A DNA stretch of 64,000 nt from a virus, in the IMG/VR virus record IMGVR_UViG_3300006846_000001, positions 37,314 to 101,313 of that record, one strand, 5' to 3'. How positions within the stretch are numbered: the stretch's first letter is position 1; each line of letters begins with the position of its first letter. Shown here one piece after another: positions 30,439-38,165 of the stretch. A program made the translations under genes and the position numbers. The notes beneath the pieces were generated by a model. That model saw only the letters and a program-made list of their open reading frames with translations. It searched no databases and was not told where the DNA came from.

Positions 30439-31259
30439 CGTCCACTCACGGTGCGGTCGGTCGCGATCTGCTGGCGGCCGGCGGGCGGGGGCGTCGGCCG
30501 CACCGGCGGGGAGTCAGGTGGCAGGGGTGTTTGCCAGTCCGGCCATAGCTTCTTCTCCAGCCACCGGAAGGCGTCCATGGCCCCGGCCTTGCCACGCTCT
30601 GAGGCGTCGGCGTAGTGGCGGGCGCCGGTCAGAGCGGCGGTCCGCTCGGCCCGCGTGAGGCCCCTCCACTTCTGGTGGGCCTGGCCCTTGCTCAGCTTGC
30701 GCCCGTTGCGCCTCGGCCACGCATCCCAGAACGCAGCGAAGGAAGCGGCATCGTCGCTGCCCTCCAGCGTCAGTTCCAGCGGAGCGGGGTCCGGCGCGCG
30801 CGCGTCGCGCGACACATGTTCTTTGTAGGGGTTAACCGTTGTAACCGTAGGGGTCGCGGAGGGGCTGGTGGGAGGGGGTGGGAGTGGACCGTTTCGCGTT
30901 ACAAGTGCACCGTTTGTTTGTGTCGAGTGCACCGTTTGTTGTGTAAACGGTCCGCTTACCGGACTGTTTTCTACGTACCCGAGGGGCGCGTCGATGACAC
31001 CAGGGATGTCATATGTGGTGGCCTTGCCGCGGCCGCCACCGGGCTCGGTTATGACGATCCAGCCGGCCTCTTGGAGGCGGTCGAGGATCTTGAAGACTTG
31101 CGTCCTCGAGTACAGGGACCCTTCGATGATTGCCGCTAGCCCGGGGTGGCTGTCTTTGCCATCACGGTTGGCGCTGTCTGCGATGGGCAGGAGGACGGCT
31201 CGCATGGCTCGGTCGCGTGGCCCATATCGCAGAACCCAGCCGGTGGCCTGGCCGCTCAT
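30411..31259 (-). CDS. Replication initiator-like winged-helix protein (lambda O-like)
   Basis: 282 residues. Residues 1-90 form a winged-helix domain typical of phage initiators (HPGLAAIIEGSLYSRTQVFK, then a wing GGGRGKATTYDIPG). A Thr/Pro/Ser linker (about 95-150) is encoded by repeat-containing, less GC-rich DNA, and the C-terminal domain (FAAFWDAWPRRNGRKLSKGQ) matches the DnaD/O-like C-terminus. It is preceded by a 16-codon ORF ending in an overlap with its ATG. Predicted to bind the repeats in its own gene and recruit the loader. Confidence 0.75.
   Translation of the reverse strand: MSGQATGWVLRYGPRDRAMRAVLLPIADSANRDGKDSHPGLAAIIEGSLYSRTQVFKILDRLQEAGWIVITEPGGGRGKATTYDIPGVIDAPLGYVENSPVSGPFTQQTVHSTQTNGALVTRNGPLPPPPTSPSATPTVTTVNPYKEHVSRDARAPDPAPLELTLEGSDDAASFAAFWDAWPRRNGRKLSKGQAHQKWRGLTRAERTAALTGARHYADASERGKAGAMDAFRWLEKKLWPDWQTPLPPDSPPVRPTPPPAGRQQIATDRTVSGRWTPATATR
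30826..30975. other. Predicted origin of replication (iteron-like repeats)
   Basis: Inside the initiator linker. AGTGCACCGTTTGTT occurs at 30904-30918 and 30926-30940, a 22-bp period. ACCGTT also occurs near 30835 and 30888, and AAACGGT inverted near 30945. An AT-richer stretch follows (30963-30976). Lambda-type phages have their iterons in the same place. Confidence 0.6.
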
Positions 31260-31306
31260 TGGCGGTAGCCCTCGGGGGTGCCTTGGGGGGTAGTAGGGTC
31301 GTTCAC
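31256..31306 (-). CDS. 16-codon leader ORF upstream of the initiator
   Basis: GTG at 31306 with a GAGGAG site; encodes MNDPTTPQGTPEGYRQ and ends in a TGA that overlaps the initiator ATG (ATGA). The initiator has no other clear Shine-Dalgarno, so coupling is likely. Confidence 0.45.
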   Translation of the reverse strand: MNDPTTPQGTPEGYRQ

Positions 31307-31350
31307 ATCTGCTCCTCGCCGTAATGCATCTATCGGAGTGGATGATCTGA

Positions 31351-31378
31351 GGTCCCCGGGAGTCGCGGCCCGGGGACC
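31351..31378 (-). terminator. Hairpin, 10-bp stem
   Basis: GGTCCCCGGG (31351-31360) pairs with CCCGGGGACC (31369-31378) around an 8-base loop. It lies between the ERF gene and the replication genes; it may end the recombination unit or act as an attenuator. The T-run lies on the plus-strand side, so plus-strand transcripts could also end here. Confidence 0.5.
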
Positions 31379-31406
31379 TTTCGCGTGTTGGTAGCGGACG
31401 TTATAG

Positions 31407-32744
31407 CTACTGGGCGGGGGGCTGCTCCTGGGCCGGCTCGTTGGTCTGCTGGGCGGCGATGCGGGCAGCGGCGTCCGCCTCGATGGTGGCCAAGTCGAGG
31501 CCGGCCAGGTTGCCCAGATGGTTGACGAGGGTCGCCACGTTGCGGGCAGGATCGTCGGTCACCTCCAGGTCCTCGCCGGTCAGGGCGTCGCTGAGCGCCT
31601 CGGTGGTGAGGGCCCGCACCGCGTCGATGACGTCGTTCCACGAGCCTGGCGGCGCCTCCGGGAACATCCGCTCTAGGACCGCTGGGCGGCCGTCCTCTGC
31701 GGGCAGGGCGTCCGGTGCCGGTGTGGGCGCCTCGGTGGCAGGGAAGGTCTTCTGTCGGGCCTGGGAGACCAGCGACTCGACTTGGCGGACCATGTTGACC
31801 TTGAGGTGGCGCATGGAGGGCTTGCCGTCCACGACGGGCAGGAGGGTGTCCTCCTCTCCCATGGGGTCCTCGGCCATCCACTGCTCCCGGATCCAGGCTT
31901 GGCGCTCCGGGGCCAGGGATTTGATGAGGCCGTTGAGGCGGTCCCAGGTGTCTTGGTCGATCCACTCCTGCGGGGCAGCGGCGGGCGGCTCGTCGCTGGT
32001 GCGCTGCTGCTGGCCTCGCTGGCCTCGCTGGCGGCCGCCGGTGCTGTGCTGCTGGTATTGGTCCTCGCCGGGCGGCTCCTGCGATTCGGTCTCCTCTCGC
32101 TTGTCCCCGATGTTGAACAGGGTGTTGAGGAAGCCCTTGCGCGCTTGGGTGCGGGCCTTGGCGATTTGCTTGTCGGACTTGTCCCGGCCCTGCCCGTAGG
32201 TGACGGGCAACTCACCGTCGGGGCCTCGGAGGAAGTCCCCGGCGGGTCCCTGGACGTACCAGGTGAGGCGGAGCCTCACCTCCATCCAGCCCGGGTTCAT
32301 GTTGATGGCCTCGTTGTCGAGCTGCTCGACGATCTCCTCGATGCTCCAGTAGACGACGCCGTGCCGGGCGCACACGTCTTGGAGGCGACCGACGATGGCC
32401 TCGATGCCCCGGAACATGTACCCCTCAGGGGAGCGGTCGTCCTTGCCGATGCCGGGGAGCTCGGCCATCACCCGGGCGATGGCCACCTGAACCGGCGGCG
32501 GGACGGCCGCCTGGGAGGCCAGGTCGAGGACACGGATCTTGTCGGGGTCGATGTTGGCGGGGATGACCATGAGGCGGGAGTTGGCGACGAGGCCGGCCAG
32601 GGCGGCCATGTCGCTGGGCTCGATGCCGGCGGCCTTGGCCAGGGCCTCCCGGACATCTTCCTCGCGGATGGCGTCACGTTCGGGCGTCTTGTCCGGCGGG
32701 GCGTTGCCGGCGGTGGCCTTCGCTGGGGTCGCGCGGGGGGCCAT
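31407..32744 (-). CDS. erf: ERF family single-strand annealing protein
   Basis: 445 residues from the ATG at 32744 (TGATG overlap with gam). The core (about residues 70-210) has PEGYMFRGIEAIVGRLQDV, HGVVYWSIEEIV and KSDKQIAKARTQARKGFL, matching ERF proteins that anneal complementary strands in phage recombination. The C-terminal 230 residues are acidic/Gln-rich plus helical and not conserved. Together with Gam it forms a Red-like recombination module; no partner exonuclease other than VRR-NUC is evident. Confidence 0.8.
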   Translation of the reverse strand: MAPRATPAKATAGNAPPDKTPERDAIREEDVREALAKAAGIEPSDMAALAGLVANSRLMVIPANIDPDKIRVLDLASQAAVPPPVQVAIARVMAELPGIGKDDRSPEGYMFRGIEAIVGRLQDVCARHGVVYWSIEEIVEQLDNEAINMNPGWMEVRLRLTWYVQGPAGDFLRGPDGELPVTYGQGRDKSDKQIAKARTQARKGFLNTLFNIGDKREETESQEPPGEDQYQQHSTGGRQRGQRGQQQRTSDEPPAAAPQEWIDQDTWDRLNGLIKSLAPERQAWIREQWMAEDPMGEEDTLLPVVDGKPSMRHLKVNMVRQVESLVSQARQKTFPATEAPTPAPDALPAEDGRPAVLERMFPEAPPGSWNDVIDAVRALTTEALSDALTGEDLEVTDDPARNVATLVNHLGNLAGLDLATIEADAAARIAAQQTNEPAQEQPPAQ

Positions 32745-33526
32745 CAGTCCCGCACCTCCGGGAGGTGGGGGTGCGGGGTGGCGGTGATGCGGGGCCACTC
32801 GACGCCGGCGCCGGGGACGGGCTCGGTCCCGAGGGTCACCTCCCCGTCGTCGTCGACTTTGCGGTGCACGACGATGAGGGCGTCCCGGTCGCCGGGCTCA
32901 GGGACGAGGGCCACGTGCTGGCGCAGGTCCGTGACGTTGACCTTGCGGGTCGTCGTGACTGCGTCGGGGCACTCGCGGCGCGCCCACGCCAGGAGGTCCG
33001 CGTCAGCCTGGATGATCGCGACGGGCTCGGCGGCGCAGCGGGTGGAGACGCTCCCGGAGGGGAGGTGGAACGTCTTGGGGTACGTCTTGCGGCCAGCGGC
33101 CTCAGCGGCGGCCATGGCCTCGTCGCGCTGGGCGATGCCCCACTGCTCCAGGTGCGCCCCGAAGAACGTGGCGATGCGACGCCAGTACGCGGCTTGCTTC
33201 CAGTACGCCTCCTGTGCCCTCGTGATGTAGGCGTCCCTCTGGCGGGCGAGGGACTCGAGGACGTGGTGGGCCTCGGCCAGGCGGCCCATGCACCACTCAG
33301 CGTCAGACTCGGTGGTGGGCGTCCAGCGGGGGGCACGGCCTGCTGCGGTCTCGCCCTGGCCGATGTAGCCGGTGATGACGGCACGGTCGTGGCTGTCGGT
33401 CTGGGTGGCGGCATCCACGCTGGTGGCCTGGTTGAACTCGTCGGCGAGCCGGCGACCCACTAGGTGTTCGATCTCAGCGTCAACGTCGATGGGGGCGGGG
33501 GTGATGTCGAGGTGGGGTACTGCCAT
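32744..33526 (-). CDS. gam: Gam-like host-nuclease inhibitor
   Basis: 260 residues with a strong AGGAGG site. A long coiled-coil region (about residues 90-150, LARQRDAYITRAQEAYW) is followed by TFHLPSGSVSTR and VNVTDLRQH, the order of Mu Gam-type proteins that coat DNA ends and block host exonucleases. Upstream lies an operator-type promoter. Confidence 0.75.
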   Translation of the reverse strand: MAVPHLDITPAPIDVDAEIEHLVGRRLADEFNQATSVDAATQTDSHDRAVITGYIGQGETAAGRAPRWTPTTESDAEWCMGRLAEAHHVLESLARQRDAYITRAQEAYWKQAAYWRRIATFFGAHLEQWGIAQRDEAMAAAEAAGRKTYPKTFHLPSGSVSTRCAAEPVAIIQADADLLAWARRECPDAVTTTRKVNVTDLRQHVALVPEPGDRDALIVVHRKVDDDGEVTLGTEPVPGAGVEWPRITATPHPHLPEVRD

Positions 33527-33544
33527 GGGGCCTCCTGGTCGCGG

Positions 33545-33580
33545 GGCCAGGACCCTAACACCGGTTAGCGCATGGCGGGG
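33545..33580 (-). promoter_or_regulatory. Operator-promoter variant for gam-erf
   Basis: Minus strand: CTAACCGGTGTTAG (33554-33567, 12 of 14 matches) followed by TAGGGT as -10. Leader of about 20 bases carrying a Shine-Dalgarno. The -35 box is poor. Confidence 0.5.
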
Positions 33581-33596
33581 TGGATGCGGACGCGAA

Positions 33597-33622
33597 AGCG
33601 CCCCCGCCGAAGCGGGGGCGCT
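33597..33622 (-). terminator. Hairpin terminator, perfect 11-bp stem with tetraloop
   Basis: AGCGCCCCCGC pairs with GCGGGGGCGCT around CGAA, 11 bp downstream of the gene at 33634. Textbook-strong stem. Confidence 0.7.
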
Positions 33623-33633
33623 GGCGGCCCGGA

Positions 33634-33978
33634 TCAGCCGGACTGGAGGATGCGACGGGAGACCGAGTCGACGTAGCCGTGGAAGACCCGGCCCTCAGCG
33701 GTCCAACGCTCGGCGTAGACCCAGCCGTTGTCCTCTCCGGTGTGCCAGCAGTTGGTGATGGCCTGACGGCCGTCCTCAGTGAGGGTCACGTCGATGAGGG
33801 GGCAGCGGCCGGCCATGACGTCAGCAACGTCGACGTGGCCGTAGTTGCCCGTCACGACGGTGAGGGGCGTGGCCTCGAAGGTGATGGCCTGGTCGCGCAG
33901 GTCCAGCCAGGACAGGATGTCGAAGCTGGTGGTGCGGACGACGGGGAAGGTGGTGCGGGGAAGGGCGGTCGTGCTCAT
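33634..33978 (-). CDS. Moron-like hypothetical protein, 114 aa
   Basis: Starts MSTTALPRT; beta-rich with no family. It has its own operator-promoter (leaderless, 6 bases) and a hairpin on both sides, so it is a self-contained unit between the lysis cassette and the recombination genes. Function unknown; expression in lysogens or early infection is likely. Confidence 0.6.
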   Translation of the reverse strand: MSTTALPRTTFPVVRTTSFDILSWLDLRDQAITFEATPLTVVTGNYGHVDVADVMAGRCPLIDVTLTEDGRQAITNCWHTGEDNGWVYAERWTAEGRVFHGYVDSVSRRILQSG

Positions 33979-34014
33979 GCCCTGATACTAACCCGGGTTA
34001 GCGTCATCGGTCAA
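33979..34014 (-). promoter_or_regulatory. Operator-promoter (perfect palindrome)
   Basis: Minus strand: TTGACC (-35), 18-bp spacer with CTAACCCGGGTTAG (33988-34001), TAGTAT (-10), then 6 bases to the ATG. Confidence 0.85.
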
Positions 34015-34027
34015 GGGTGGTAGCGCG

Positions 34028-34091
34028 GCTGAGGCCCCGGACCGTCTCCCCGGCAGGCGGTATGGGGGGGGGAGGTGGCCGGGGCCTCAGC
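34028..34091 (-). terminator. Hairpin terminator, 13-bp stem, long loop
   Basis: GCTGAGGCCCCGG (34028-34040) pairs with 34079-34091, 3 bp after the holin-like gene. It would end the late lysis transcript just before the moron at 33634. Confidence 0.6.
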
Positions 34092-34094
34092 GGG

Positions 34095-34484
34095 TCATCG
34101 TAGGGGCCGGATGACGCCTGGCCCGGTGGCCTGGTTGAGGCCGCCCCTCGACCGGAGGAGGGGGTCCCAGACGCCGAGGTACGTGCCGATGCCGGTGGCG
34201 AAGATGATGAGCGTCTGGAGGAGCCACTCCTGCGAGAGGATCGCCGTCCCGTCGTCCTGGATTGTCTGCACGAAGGCGTTGCCCACGGCGGCCAGGGCAC
34301 CGGCGAGGCCGATCTTCACCCACGCGGGGTTGCTGGGGTGGTTGAGGAGGCCGTTCACCAGGGGCAGCACGAAGCCCACCAGGAGGAGGACGAGGCTGTT
34401 GTTGATGGTGAAGACCGTCCCGACGGGTGAGTCGGGGGTGGCGTTGCCGGCATCCTGTGCCAGCGCTGTGAGGGTGGCGAGCAT
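34095..34484 (-). CDS. Holin-like membrane protein
   Basis: 129 residues from the ATG at 34484. Three hydrophobic helices (about 30-48, 57-74 and 86-104) and a short charged C-terminus. It lies 11 bp after the endolysin, the usual position for a holin in actinophages. Sequence alone cannot exclude another membrane role. Confidence 0.6.
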   Translation of the reverse strand: MLATLTALAQDAGNATPDSPVGTVFTINNSLVLLLVGFVLPLVNGLLNHPSNPAWVKIGLAGALAAVGNAFVQTIQDDGTAILSQEWLLQTLIIFATGIGTYLGVWDPLLRSRGGLNQATGPGVIRPLR

Positions 34485-34495
34485 GTGGTCTCCGT

Positions 34496-35230
34496 TCAGC
34501 CGTAGAGGAGCTGGTGCCAGGTCGCTGTGCCGCCGATGCCGTCGATCTTGAGGCCGTGCTTGCGCTGCCAATCCATGACGACGTGGTTCGTGGCCAGCCC
34601 GAAGACGCCGTCGACTTTGAGGCGGTAGCCCCGGTCCACGAGGAGTTGCTGCCACACCTTCACGGCGGGGCTTGGCCGCTCGGGTGTGCCCATGCCCAGC
34701 CTGACGGGACCGGGGTACTTGCGCCACGCGGGCTTGCCGGCGAGGGCCGGTGGGGTGGCGGGGGGCTTGGGGGTGGCCGGGTTGCTGTCCTCGAGGAAGG
34801 CCCGGAGGCGTGCGGTGATGGCGCGGGCTTGGGCGACGGTGCCCATGAACTCCATGTGCATGGGGTCCGGCGTGGAGGTCTGGTAGTCGCCGCCCCACCG
34901 GAAGCCGTGGTTCTTCCAGAGGTCCACGACCCGCTTGGGCATGTTCGTCTTGATGGGCCGACGCTGCGGGTTCTGGAGGCTGTTGATGTCGAGGGCCGTG
35001 CCCCACGAGTGGTTGCTCGGGGTTTGGGTCCCGCGGATGGGCCGGCACGCGGCGCCCCACGTCTGCCCGACCTGGATGTCGTAGCCCATCATCTCGGTCA
35101 GGTCGATGAGCATGGAGAACAGGTCGGCCAGCTCGCGGTGGACCACGACGCGAAGGCCGCCGGCCTTGGACAGGGTGACCTTGGGGTAGGAGCAGTCGGG
35201 GTACCCGCGGCCGAAGCTGGCGTCAGCCAC
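34496..35230 (-). CDS. lysA: Endolysin: M15 peptidase with peptidoglycan-binding domain
   Basis: 244 residues from a GTG at 35230. SNHSWGTALDIN (about 70-81) is the zinc-binding S-x-H-x6-D signature, and FRWGGDY...PMHME (about 107-125) supplies the second His of M15/VanY-type peptidases, which cut peptide stems. After a Pro/Ala linker, residues 175-244 are a peptidoglycan-binding domain (VDGVFGLATNH, IDGIGGTATWHQLL). It acts on the host wall when the holin opens the membrane. Confidence 0.85.
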   Translation of the reverse strand: MADASFGRGYPDCSYPKVTLSKAGGLRVVVHRELADLFSMLIDLTEMMGYDIQVGQTWGAACRPIRGTQTPSNHSWGTALDINSLQNPQRRPIKTNMPKRVVDLWKNHGFRWGGDYQTSTPDPMHMEFMGTVAQARAITARLRAFLEDSNPATPKPPATPPALAGKPAWRKYPGPVRLGMGTPERPSPAVKVWQQLLVDRGYRLKVDGVFGLATNHVVMDWQRKHGLKIDGIGGTATWHQLLYG

Positions 35231-35558
35231 CGGTCGGCCCTCGGAGTTGGCGTCGCACGTCCGCCTCGTAGGCCGCCTCGTCCTCGGCCGCCTCGGGCTC
35301 GGGGGTGGGGGGCGTGGGTTCGTGGTCTTCGGTGCCGTCGCCGTAGGTGGCGGCAGCCTCGTCGTTGTCGGGGAGGTTGACGCCATCCAGACCTTCGACG
35401 GGGACCGTCAGCGTGGCGGCCAGCTCGTCGTCGGCGGTGAGCTGGTCGACGGTCCCCTCCAGGGTGGCGCCGGTGCAGTCGTCGATGCCTCCGCCCGGCG
35501 CGTCGTCGTGGTCGGTGGCCTCTTCGATGATCCAGCCGACGGTGTCGGTTTCGCTCAT
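35223..35558 (-). CDS. Acidic protein, 111 aa
   Basis: Strongly acidic, Asp/Glu/Thr-rich, with a probably disordered C-terminal half. ATG at 35558, 7 bases after TACCCT, a possible weak -10. It overlaps the endolysin start by 8 bp. Function unknown; might modulate lysis. Confidence 0.55.
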   Translation of the reverse strand: MSETDTVGWIIEEATDHDDAPGGGIDDCTGATLEGTVDQLTADDELAATLTVPVEGLDGVNLPDNDEAAATYGDGTEDHEPTPPTPEPEAAEDEAAYEADVRRQLRGPTGG

Positions 35559-35577
35559 ACCGGTGAGGGTACCGGCC

Positions 35578-35997
35578 TCACCCGCCAGGGGTGGGGTACA
35601 GGTCGTGGGCCTGGCGGTTGCACGTCTCCACAGCTCCGGCGCGGCGTTCCTCGGCGGCGTCCTTCTGCCTCTTCAGGTCAACGAGGTGCCCGACGACGGT
35701 GAGGGCCTGGTCCCGGTCCTCGGCGGCGAGGGCTGAGAGGAGGTCGCTCATCCCGTCGAGTTGCTCACCCTCGATGACGAGGACGTCCAGGTTGAGCGTG
35801 AAGCGACACTCGGCCTCGTAGTCAGCGCGTTGGGACCGCAGTCGGGCCGCCTCGTCGTTGGCCACATCGGACCGCTCGTCGAGGTAGTTGGTGCCCACGG
35901 AGATGCCGGCGGTGAGGGACAGGGTGAGGCCTGATGCGGCGGCGGCCGTCTGCCAGCGCCACCAGCGGCGAGCTCGTAGAGTCTCACGGACGCTCAT
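35578..35997 (-). CDS. Membrane-anchored coiled-coil protein (spanin- or Rz-like plan)
   Basis: 139 residues from the ATG at 35997. An N-terminal TM helix (about 16-37) is followed by a long charged helix (DEAARLRSQRADYEAECR...) and a Cys pair. The plan resembles Rz or other i-spanin-like proteins, and the position in the lysis cassette fits. Gram-positive hosts lack an outer membrane, so the exact role is open. Confidence 0.5.
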   Translation of the reverse strand: MSVRETLRARRWWRWQTAAAASGLTLSLTAGISVGTNYLDERSDVANDEAARLRSQRADYEAECRFTLNLDVLVIEGEQLDGMSDLLSALAAEDRDQALTVVGHLVDLKRQKDAAEERRAGAVETCNRQAHDLYPTPGG

Positions 35998-36364
35998 CGT
36001 GTTCCTCCCGGTCGAGGCCCAGGCGCTGGTCGAGGACTTTGTTGCGTTCCTCGCATCGGGCCACGAGGACACGCACGTCACTTAGGGCCTGTTGGAGGGC
36101 GGCGACCTGTTCGGCGTGCTCCCGGCGCAGCCGCTCCTCGGAGGCTCTCCGCTCGGCGCGCTCAGCGTTCAGTTCGGACCGGAGGGTTTGCTCGGCGGTC
36201 GTGCGGTCAGCGAGTTGCCGTTCGAGGCTCGCGATCGCCGCGTCTGTGCGGGTGCTGGCGGCGTTGGTCGTGTCCTGGCGCATGGATCGCCAGAGGGCCC
36301 CGCCTCCCAGGAGGACCGAGCCGGCGGTGGTGATGGCGGTGAGGATCGTGGCGGGCTCGGCCAC
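35984..36364 (-). CDS. Membrane protein with coiled coil
   Basis: 126 residues from a GTG at 36364. An N-terminal TM segment (ILTAITTAGSVLLGGGALW, about 6-24) is followed by about 80 residues of heptad-rich coiled coil. It overlaps the next gene by 14 bp. With that gene it forms a pair of single-pass proteins ahead of the endolysin. Confidence 0.5.
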   Translation of the reverse strand: MAEPATILTAITTAGSVLLGGGALWRSMRQDTTNAASTRTDAAIASLERQLADRTTAEQTLRSELNAERAERRASEERLRREHAEQVAALQQALSDVRVLVARCEERNKVLDQRLGLDREEHDERP

Positions 36365-36371
36365 GGGGCCG

Positions 36372-36596
36372 CTAGTCGTCCCAGACGAGGACGGTGGCCC
36401 ATCCGCTGTTCTCGTTGACGGACGCGACCTGCGCCTCGAGTTGCCCGAGGGGCATCTCGACTTGCCGCTCGGCGGGGAACAGGAGCGTGAGGTGCACCGT
36501 GTCGTCGCCGTCGTTGATGGTGCCGTGGGCCAGCTCGACGAGGCCGCCCAGCTCGGGAGTCCTCTGTTGGGTGACTCGCAAGTGTCGCTCGGCCAT
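36372..36596 (-). CDS. Small hypothetical protein, 74 aa
   Basis: Beta-rich (HLTLLFPAERQVEMPLGQL). TAGGAT lies 7 bases before the ATG, which might be a leaderless promoter without the palindrome; the match could also be chance because it contains the upstream stop. No family recognised. Confidence 0.5.
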   Translation of the reverse strand: MAERHLRVTQQRTPELGGLVELAHGTINDGDDTVHLTLLFPAERQVEMPLGQLEAQVASVNENSGWATVLVWDD

Positions 36597-36606
36597 GGTG
36601 GCGATC

Positions 36607-37398
36607 CTAGGAGTTGGCGTCGATGGTCGTCGCTATCCACTCGGCGACCTCGGTGATGGGGGTGATGAGGTTGGAATCGTGGTCGCCGGGTCGCATGTGC
36701 AACTCGGCGCCGTAGGTGTTGGCGTACAGGATGGGCTCGGTGGAGGGAACGACCTCGTCATCGCTGGTGGCGTCGAGGCGGGTGCGGCCTCCGAAGGATG
36801 TGAGGACGCCGTGGGCGGTGGTGTTGGCGGGGTCGGCGGGGTCGTGGGTGGGGTAGGCGGCGGAGAGGCCGGCGATGTTGGTGTACGCGGTTTCCATGGT
36901 GGAAGGGATGCCGGAGAGGGTGGGGTGCCCGAGGAGGCGGTTGTGGAGTTCTTGCATGCGGGTGATGGGCGCCCGTAGCCAGATGCCGGCGCAGCGGGTG
37001 GGGTTGCGCCACGCCCAGTTCAGGGCGGCCAGGCTTCCCATGGACTCCCCGGCGATGAAGACCTTGTCCGTTCGGGTGCCCAGGTTCGTTCCGGCCCACG
37101 CGACGAGGACGTCGATGCGGCCCGTCGTCACGGCTACAACCGTGTCGTTGGCCCATGTGGCGAGGCCGCCCAGATCGGCGACGAGGACGGGACCGGCCAA
37201 CTCGGCGATGGCCCCGAAGCGGGGCACATAGGACGTCTTGCGCAGGTCCGCGGCTGCGGCGAGGAGGCCGTGGCAGTAGATGATGGGCACGCGGCCGGTG
37301 CTCGACCGCAGGCTGCTCTTGTACTCGATTTGCGTCTCAGAGGCGACGTAGGCGCCGACGCGGCGGGTGGTGTAGGCGCGCCAGAGGCGGGACGTCAT
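36607..37398 (-). CDS. Alpha/beta hydrolase (esterase/LysB-like)
   Basis: 263 residues; ATG at 37398 overlaps the upstream stop. IIYCHGLL (about 44-51) is the oxyanion HG, GESMGS (about 116-121) the nucleophile elbow with the catalytic Ser, a late Asp is in TSDDEVVPS, and PGDHDSN holds the catalytic His. This complete serine-hydrolase triad sits between tail genes and the lysis cassette. It may be a tail-tip depolymerase or a LysB-type lipid esterase; LysB would imply a mycolic-acid host. Confidence 0.7.
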   Translation of the reverse strand: MTSRLWRAYTTRRVGAYVASETQIEYKSSLRSSTGRVPIIYCHGLLAAAADLRKTSYVPRFGAIAELAGPVLVADLGGLATWANDTVVAVTTGRIDVLVAWAGTNLGTRTDKVFIAGESMGSLAALNWAWRNPTRCAGIWLRAPITRMQELHNRLLGHPTLSGIPSTMETAYTNIAGLSAAYPTHDPADPANTTAHGVLTSFGGRTRLDATSDDEVVPSTEPILYANTYGAELHMRPGDHDSNLITPITEVAEWIATTIDANS

Positions 37399-37844
37399 GC
37401 GCGGCGTGCCCATGCCTGGATGGGTGTGACGGCGTTGCCGACGGCGGCGCCGGTGTCGGAGCCTGTCTCGCGCCAGGCTCCCAGGATGTAGTCGCCGGGG
37501 GAGTGGGCGGGGATGCGCCGCTCGACGCGCAGTTTGCGGCCGGGGGGCTCAGTCGTGGAGCCGCCCACGTTGATGACGCCGTGCGCGTCGATGGCGGAGG
37601 CGGCCGAGAGGGTCCCGGCCGCTGATGCGGGGCCGATGACGAGGTACACGTCCAGGTTGCTGTTGCCGGCGGTGGCGTTCTGGACGGCGGCCTGGCCGCC
37701 TACGTACACGGGGGCGGGCAAGTCCGGGACTGACACGCGGAGCAGCTCCGTCACAGCGGTCACGGTGAGGATGTTGCCGATGGCCGAGATCGTGACGTTT
37801 GACAGGAGCTCGTCGAAGTCGATCTCGTTGGTGTCGCAGGTCAA
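37395..37844 (-). CDS. Putative minor tail protein
   Basis: 149 residues from a TTG at 37844 with an AGGAGG site 9 bases upstream. Predicted beta-rich (VTISAIGNILTVTAVTELLRV). Position between tail proteins and the hydrolase suggests a virion component. Family not recognised. Confidence 0.45.
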   Translation of the reverse strand: MTCDTNEIDFDELLSNVTISAIGNILTVTAVTELLRVSVPDLPAPVYVGGQAAVQNATAGNSNLDVYLVIGPASAAGTLSAASAIDAHGVINVGGSTTEPPGRKLRVERRIPAHSPGDYILGAWRETGSDTGAAVGNAVTPIQAWARRA

Positions 37845-37856
37845 GGGCGGGCCCTC

Positions 37857-38165
37857 CTATGGGATGACGCCCACGGCGTAGACGGCGCCGCGCAGCTCGC
37901 TGGAGAAGATCAGGAGGCAGCGGGTGCCGGCCACCTGGGATGCCGATAGGCGGGTCGCCTCGATGGTCGTGGACGGGTCATCGTCGGGGGCCACGTAGAC
38001 GACGTCGCCATCAGCATCCTGCACGCTCGCGCCCACGAAGCGGGTGATGCGGACTCGGGCCAGGGCCACGTTGACTGATGAGGTGACGGCCTGCTGGAGG
38101 AGGGGCGCGACCTGGCGGAGGACGTCGGCCACGATGCGGTCACGTTCGGCGCTGGAGAGGGCCAT
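37857..38165 (-). CDS. Small tail-region protein
   Basis: 102 residues, coupled by TGATG to the gene upstream. A helical N-terminus (RIVADVLRQVAPLLQQAV) is followed by a beta domain. Possibly a tail-tip or chaperone component. Confidence 0.5.
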   Translation of the reverse strand: MALSSAERDRIVADVLRQVAPLLQQAVTSSVNVALARVRITRFVGASVQDADGDVVYVAPDDDPSTTIEATRLSASQVAGTRCLLIFSSELRGAVYAVGVIP

